From Streptomyces sp. NBC_00433 (GTDB lineage Bacteria > Actinomycetota > Actinomycetes > Streptomycetales > Streptomycetaceae): 64,000 nt of DNA. The notes beneath the pieces were generated by a model. The model was not told where the DNA came from, searched no databases, and worked only from the letters and a program-made list of their open reading frames with translations. The stretch is taken from assembly GCA_036015235.1 (NCBI GenBank), contig CP107926.1, positions 3,166,001 through 3,230,000 on the forward strand. The letters are read 5' to 3'. Position 1 is the first letter of the stretch; each line of letters begins with the position of its first letter. Made by a program: the position numbers and the translations under genes. This document shows, piece by piece, positions 62,084-64,000 of the stretch.

Positions 62084-63015
62084 GGCGCCGCGGGAAGGCG
62101 GAGACGAGTGTCGTGGGGTCCCTGCGGCTGCTCGCGCAGGGCAGGGACCTGCGCGGCAGGGCCACCGTGCCGCGGTCGGCGCAGGAGTGGGAGGAGACGC
62201 CGGAGCGTACGCGCTTCCCGACCGGGTGGGCCCGCACCCCGGTGGCCGGCGCGGTCCGCTACGGCTTGCAGCGCGGGCTGCTCAAGCCCACCGCCTGGTC
62301 GGTGTGCGCCCCCGACGTGGAGGGCCTGGAGCGGCTCGAAGGGCTGCGCGGCCCGGTGGTCTTCGTCGCCAACCACGCCAGCCATCTGGACACCCCGCTG
62401 ATCCTGGGCTCGCTGCCGCCCAGGTTCGCCCGCAGGATCGCGGTCGGCGCGGCGGCCGACTACTTCTTCGACACCCCCTGGCGTGCCGTGCTGACCGCGC
62501 TGGCCATCAACGGCTTCCCCATCGAGCGCAAGGGCTCCCACCGGCTGAAGAGCCTGGCGCCGCAACTCGTGGCGGAGCGCTGGAATCTGCTGCTCTTCCC
62601 GGAGGGCACCCGCTCGGAGGACGGCTGGATGAACCGGGTACGGGCCGGCAGCGCGCACCTGTGCTGCGGCTTCGGCATCCCCGCGGTCCCGATCGCGGTC
62701 CGCGGCTCCTACGCCGCCATGCCGCGCGGCCGCGGCTGGCCGATCCCGGGCCGCCCGCGGGTGTCCGTACGCTACGGCGACCCGCTGCACCCGGAGGCCG
62801 GCGAGAACGCCTGGGACTTCAACTCCCGGCTGTCCACTGCCGTGGCCCGGCTGTGGAACGAGGAGGACCTCGGCTGGTACGCCGCCCTGCGCGACCCGAA
62901 GGACGCGGCCGTCGCGCGCCCGGCGGGCCCGCCCGCCGCCGGGTCGTGGCGGCGCAGCTGGGAGGCGGGCCGCCCGCTGCCGAAGTCCCGGCCGCTGGGC
63001 GGCGACGACGAGTAA
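62080..63015 (+). CDS. 1-acyl-sn-glycerol-3-phosphate acyltransferase family protein (PlsC-like)
   Basis: A 311-aa acyltransferase with the HX4D motif NHASHLD (~98) and the FPEGTRSEDGW block (~173), the acceptor-binding signature of PlsC enzymes. There is no strong transmembrane helix; association with the membrane is likely peripheral. ATG overlaps the LarA-like stop (ATGA), so it is the fourth gene of the operon. It suggests that the pathway ends with acylation of a hydroxyl, for instance of a glycerol- or polyol-phosphate. Confidence 0.92.
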   Translation: MRRRGKAETSVVGSLRLLAQGRDLRGRATVPRSAQEWEETPERTRFPTGWARTPVAGAVRYGLQRGLLKPTAWSVCAPDVEGLERLEGLRGPVVFVANHASHLDTPLILGSLPPRFARRIAVGAAADYFFDTPWRAVLTALAINGFPIERKGSHRLKSLAPQLVAERWNLLLFPEGTRSEDGWMNRVRAGSAHLCCGFGIPAVPIAVRGSYAAMPRGRGWPIPGRPRVSVRYGDPLHPEAGENAWDFNSRLSTAVARLWNEEDLGWYAALRDPKDAAVARPAGPPAAGSWRRSWEAGRPLPKSRPLGGDDE

Positions 63016-63029
63016 GCCCTGGCCGCGGG

Positions 63030-64000
63030 TTACGCCCGCCGCCGCCCCTTGGTCCGCGTCGGGTACGGGAAGAGCCGGGGGCGGCGCTTGGCGGCCGCGT
63101 CCTCCACCCAGCCGAACAGCAGCAGCGCGAGGGCGATCAGCGGCACCGCGACCAGCAGCGGCAGCCACTGGCTGGACAGCAGCCAGCGCAGGTGGGCGTA
63201 GCAGAACGGGTTGTCCCACAGCGGGTTGATCAGCGGCTCGGTCAGCACCAGGGCCACGCAGTGCCACAGGTAGACGGTGACCGCGCGGGAGTTGAGCAGG
63301 GTGATGATCCCGTTGAATCTCTCCAGCGGTTTGGGCCACCGCTCCCAGGACGGGCTCAGGTGCAGCAGCAGCATCACGCAGCCGAAGGACCAGATCGCCT
63401 GGGCCAGCGGCACCGCCTCCAGGTCGGGGCCGATCCTGGGGTCGTCGACCGGCGCCTGTTGCAGCCACCAGAAGCCGGCCGCGAGCACCAGCGGTGCCAG
63501 CGACGGGATGACGTACTGCGGGATGCGGCGCAGCAGGCCCTCCTGGTGGGCCATGCCGAGCAGCCAGCAGGAGCCGAAGGTGGTGAAGTCGGTGGCGGTC
63601 TCCATGATCCGGCCCGACTGGTCGAGGAGCCCGGAGTTGAGGATCGCGGACAGCACCAGCGGCACCAGCAGCGTCACCCAGGGCAGCCGGCGCATCGCCT
63701 TGAGCATCAGTGGCGACAGCAGCACGTACCAGAGGTAGGCGCGCAGATACCACAGCGGGACGACGATCTGCTCGGCCCAACTGGTCGGCAGGTGGCCGCC
63801 GAAGCCGTGGACGGTCTCCGCGAAGGGCGGGGTGCTCAGCGGCAGCACCCAGAAGGCGAGCTTGCCCCACCACCAGTTGGGGTGGCCCTCGGATTGCGGG
63901 CCCCATCCGTCGAGGACCATCGCGGTCACCACGACCGCGCCGAACATCCACATCGGCGGCAGCAGCCGGCGCAGCCGCGCACGGATGACGCTCCACGCGG
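63030..64000 (-). CDS. Membrane acyltransferase family protein (5' end outside window)
   Basis: The C-terminal 323 residues of an OafA/YrhL-type integral membrane acyltransferase that is still open at the right edge. It has about eight hydrophobic helices, including WYLRAYLWYVLLSPLMLKAM and a YLWHCVALVLTEPLI segment near the end, plus a basic C-terminal tail (KRRPRLFPYPTRTKGRRRA). An in-frame ATG at 63953 exists but the preceding codons look coding. It converges on the PlsC gene with only 14 bp between stops. Confidence 0.85.
   Translation of the reverse strand, partial: AWSVIRARLRRLLPPMWMFGAVVVTAMVLDGWGPQSEGHPNWWWGKLAFWVLPLSTPPFAETVHGFGGHLPTSWAEQIVVPLWYLRAYLWYVLLSPLMLKAMRRLPWVTLLVPLVLSAILNSGLLDQSGRIMETATDFTTFGSCWLLGMAHQEGLLRRIPQYVIPSLAPLVLAAGFWWLQQAPVDDPRIGPDLEAVPLAQAIWSFGCVMLLLHLSPSWERWPKPLERFNGIITLLNSRAVTVYLWHCVALVLTEPLINPLWDNPFCYAHLRWLLSSQWLPLLVAVPLIALALLLFGWVEDAAAKRRPRLFPYPTRTKGRRRA

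Overview
The window is high-GC actinobacterial DNA, most likely Streptomyces or a close Streptomycetaceae relative. The evidence is strong third-position GC bias, many GTG starts, 4-base GTGA/ATGA start-stop overlaps, TTA codons confined to pathway genes, a group 1h uptake hydrogenase, and the GC-rich interspersed palindromes typical of Streptomyces. No rRNA, tRNA or CRISPR array was seen.

Region 1 (1-8.0 kb, minus strand) is a compact [NiFe]-hydrogenase operon of the group 1h (high-affinity, atmospheric H2) type: hhyS, hhyL, a NifU-like gene, DUF5947, DUF6084, a 473-aa protein of unknown function, a maturation protease, a 35-aa membrane peptide, hypA and hypB (cut by the window edge).

Region 2 (8.3-35.1 kb) is a meroterpenoid cluster. 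It has a 1,3,6,8-tetrahydroxynaphthalene synthase, a DegT-type aminotransferase, an O-methyltransferase and a LuxR-type regulator; an IspH-polyprenyl synthase fusion with IspG; a Dxs; an NphB-like aromatic prenyltransferase; a PheA/TfdB-type FAD monooxygenase with a DHA2 exporter; and a TTA-containing SARP regulator. Between them lies an ebo-type operon (EboF, EboE, EboB, EboA, a TIM-barrel isomerase, EboC-like UbiA, inositol-phosphate synthase) headed by a secreted ScyD/ScyE-family beta-propeller gene. Five promoters here carry the same operator: CCAAG-type direct repeats spaced exactly 11 bp. Three of them (ScyD/E-ebo, monooxygenase-exporter, prenyltransferase) have four repeats and a candidate -10 at identical spacing; the THN-synthase promoter has three repeats with the same 8-bp gap to a -10. 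This is the classical layout of SARP binding sites and ties the ebo operon to the meroterpenoid pathway. The likely product is an aminated, O-methylated, geranylated naphthoquinone (furaquinocin/flaviogeranin/naphterpin-like chemistry), fed by a dedicated MEP-pathway supply instead of the mevalonate genes found in several known relatives.

Region 3 (35.1-43.5 kb) holds a MITE-like element, an ECF41/SigJ-like sigma factor, a Ser/Thr-kinase-like membrane protein whose catalytic Asp is replaced by Gly and which carries a ricin-type lectin domain, a P450, a StrR/ParB-like regulator and an MMPL exporter.

Region 4 (43.7-53.3 kb) is an unrecognised small PKS/NRPS locus: a PP-loop ATPase, a KS-(vestigial AT)-ACP protein, a formyltransferase-partial C-A-PCP protein (tentatively glycine-type), a stand-alone KS and an ACP. 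A Streptomyces interspersed repeat is translated in frame inside the NRPS.

Region 5 (53.4-64 kb) carries larC, larB and larE for the nickel-pincer nucleotide cofactor, then a plus-strand operon of reductase-HAD fusion, zinc alcohol dehydrogenase, a LarA-like (DUF2088) protein and a PlsC acyltransferase, and at the edge a truncated membrane acyltransferase. The LarA-like gene in a lipid-type operon suggests an undescribed nickel-pincer racemase substrate.
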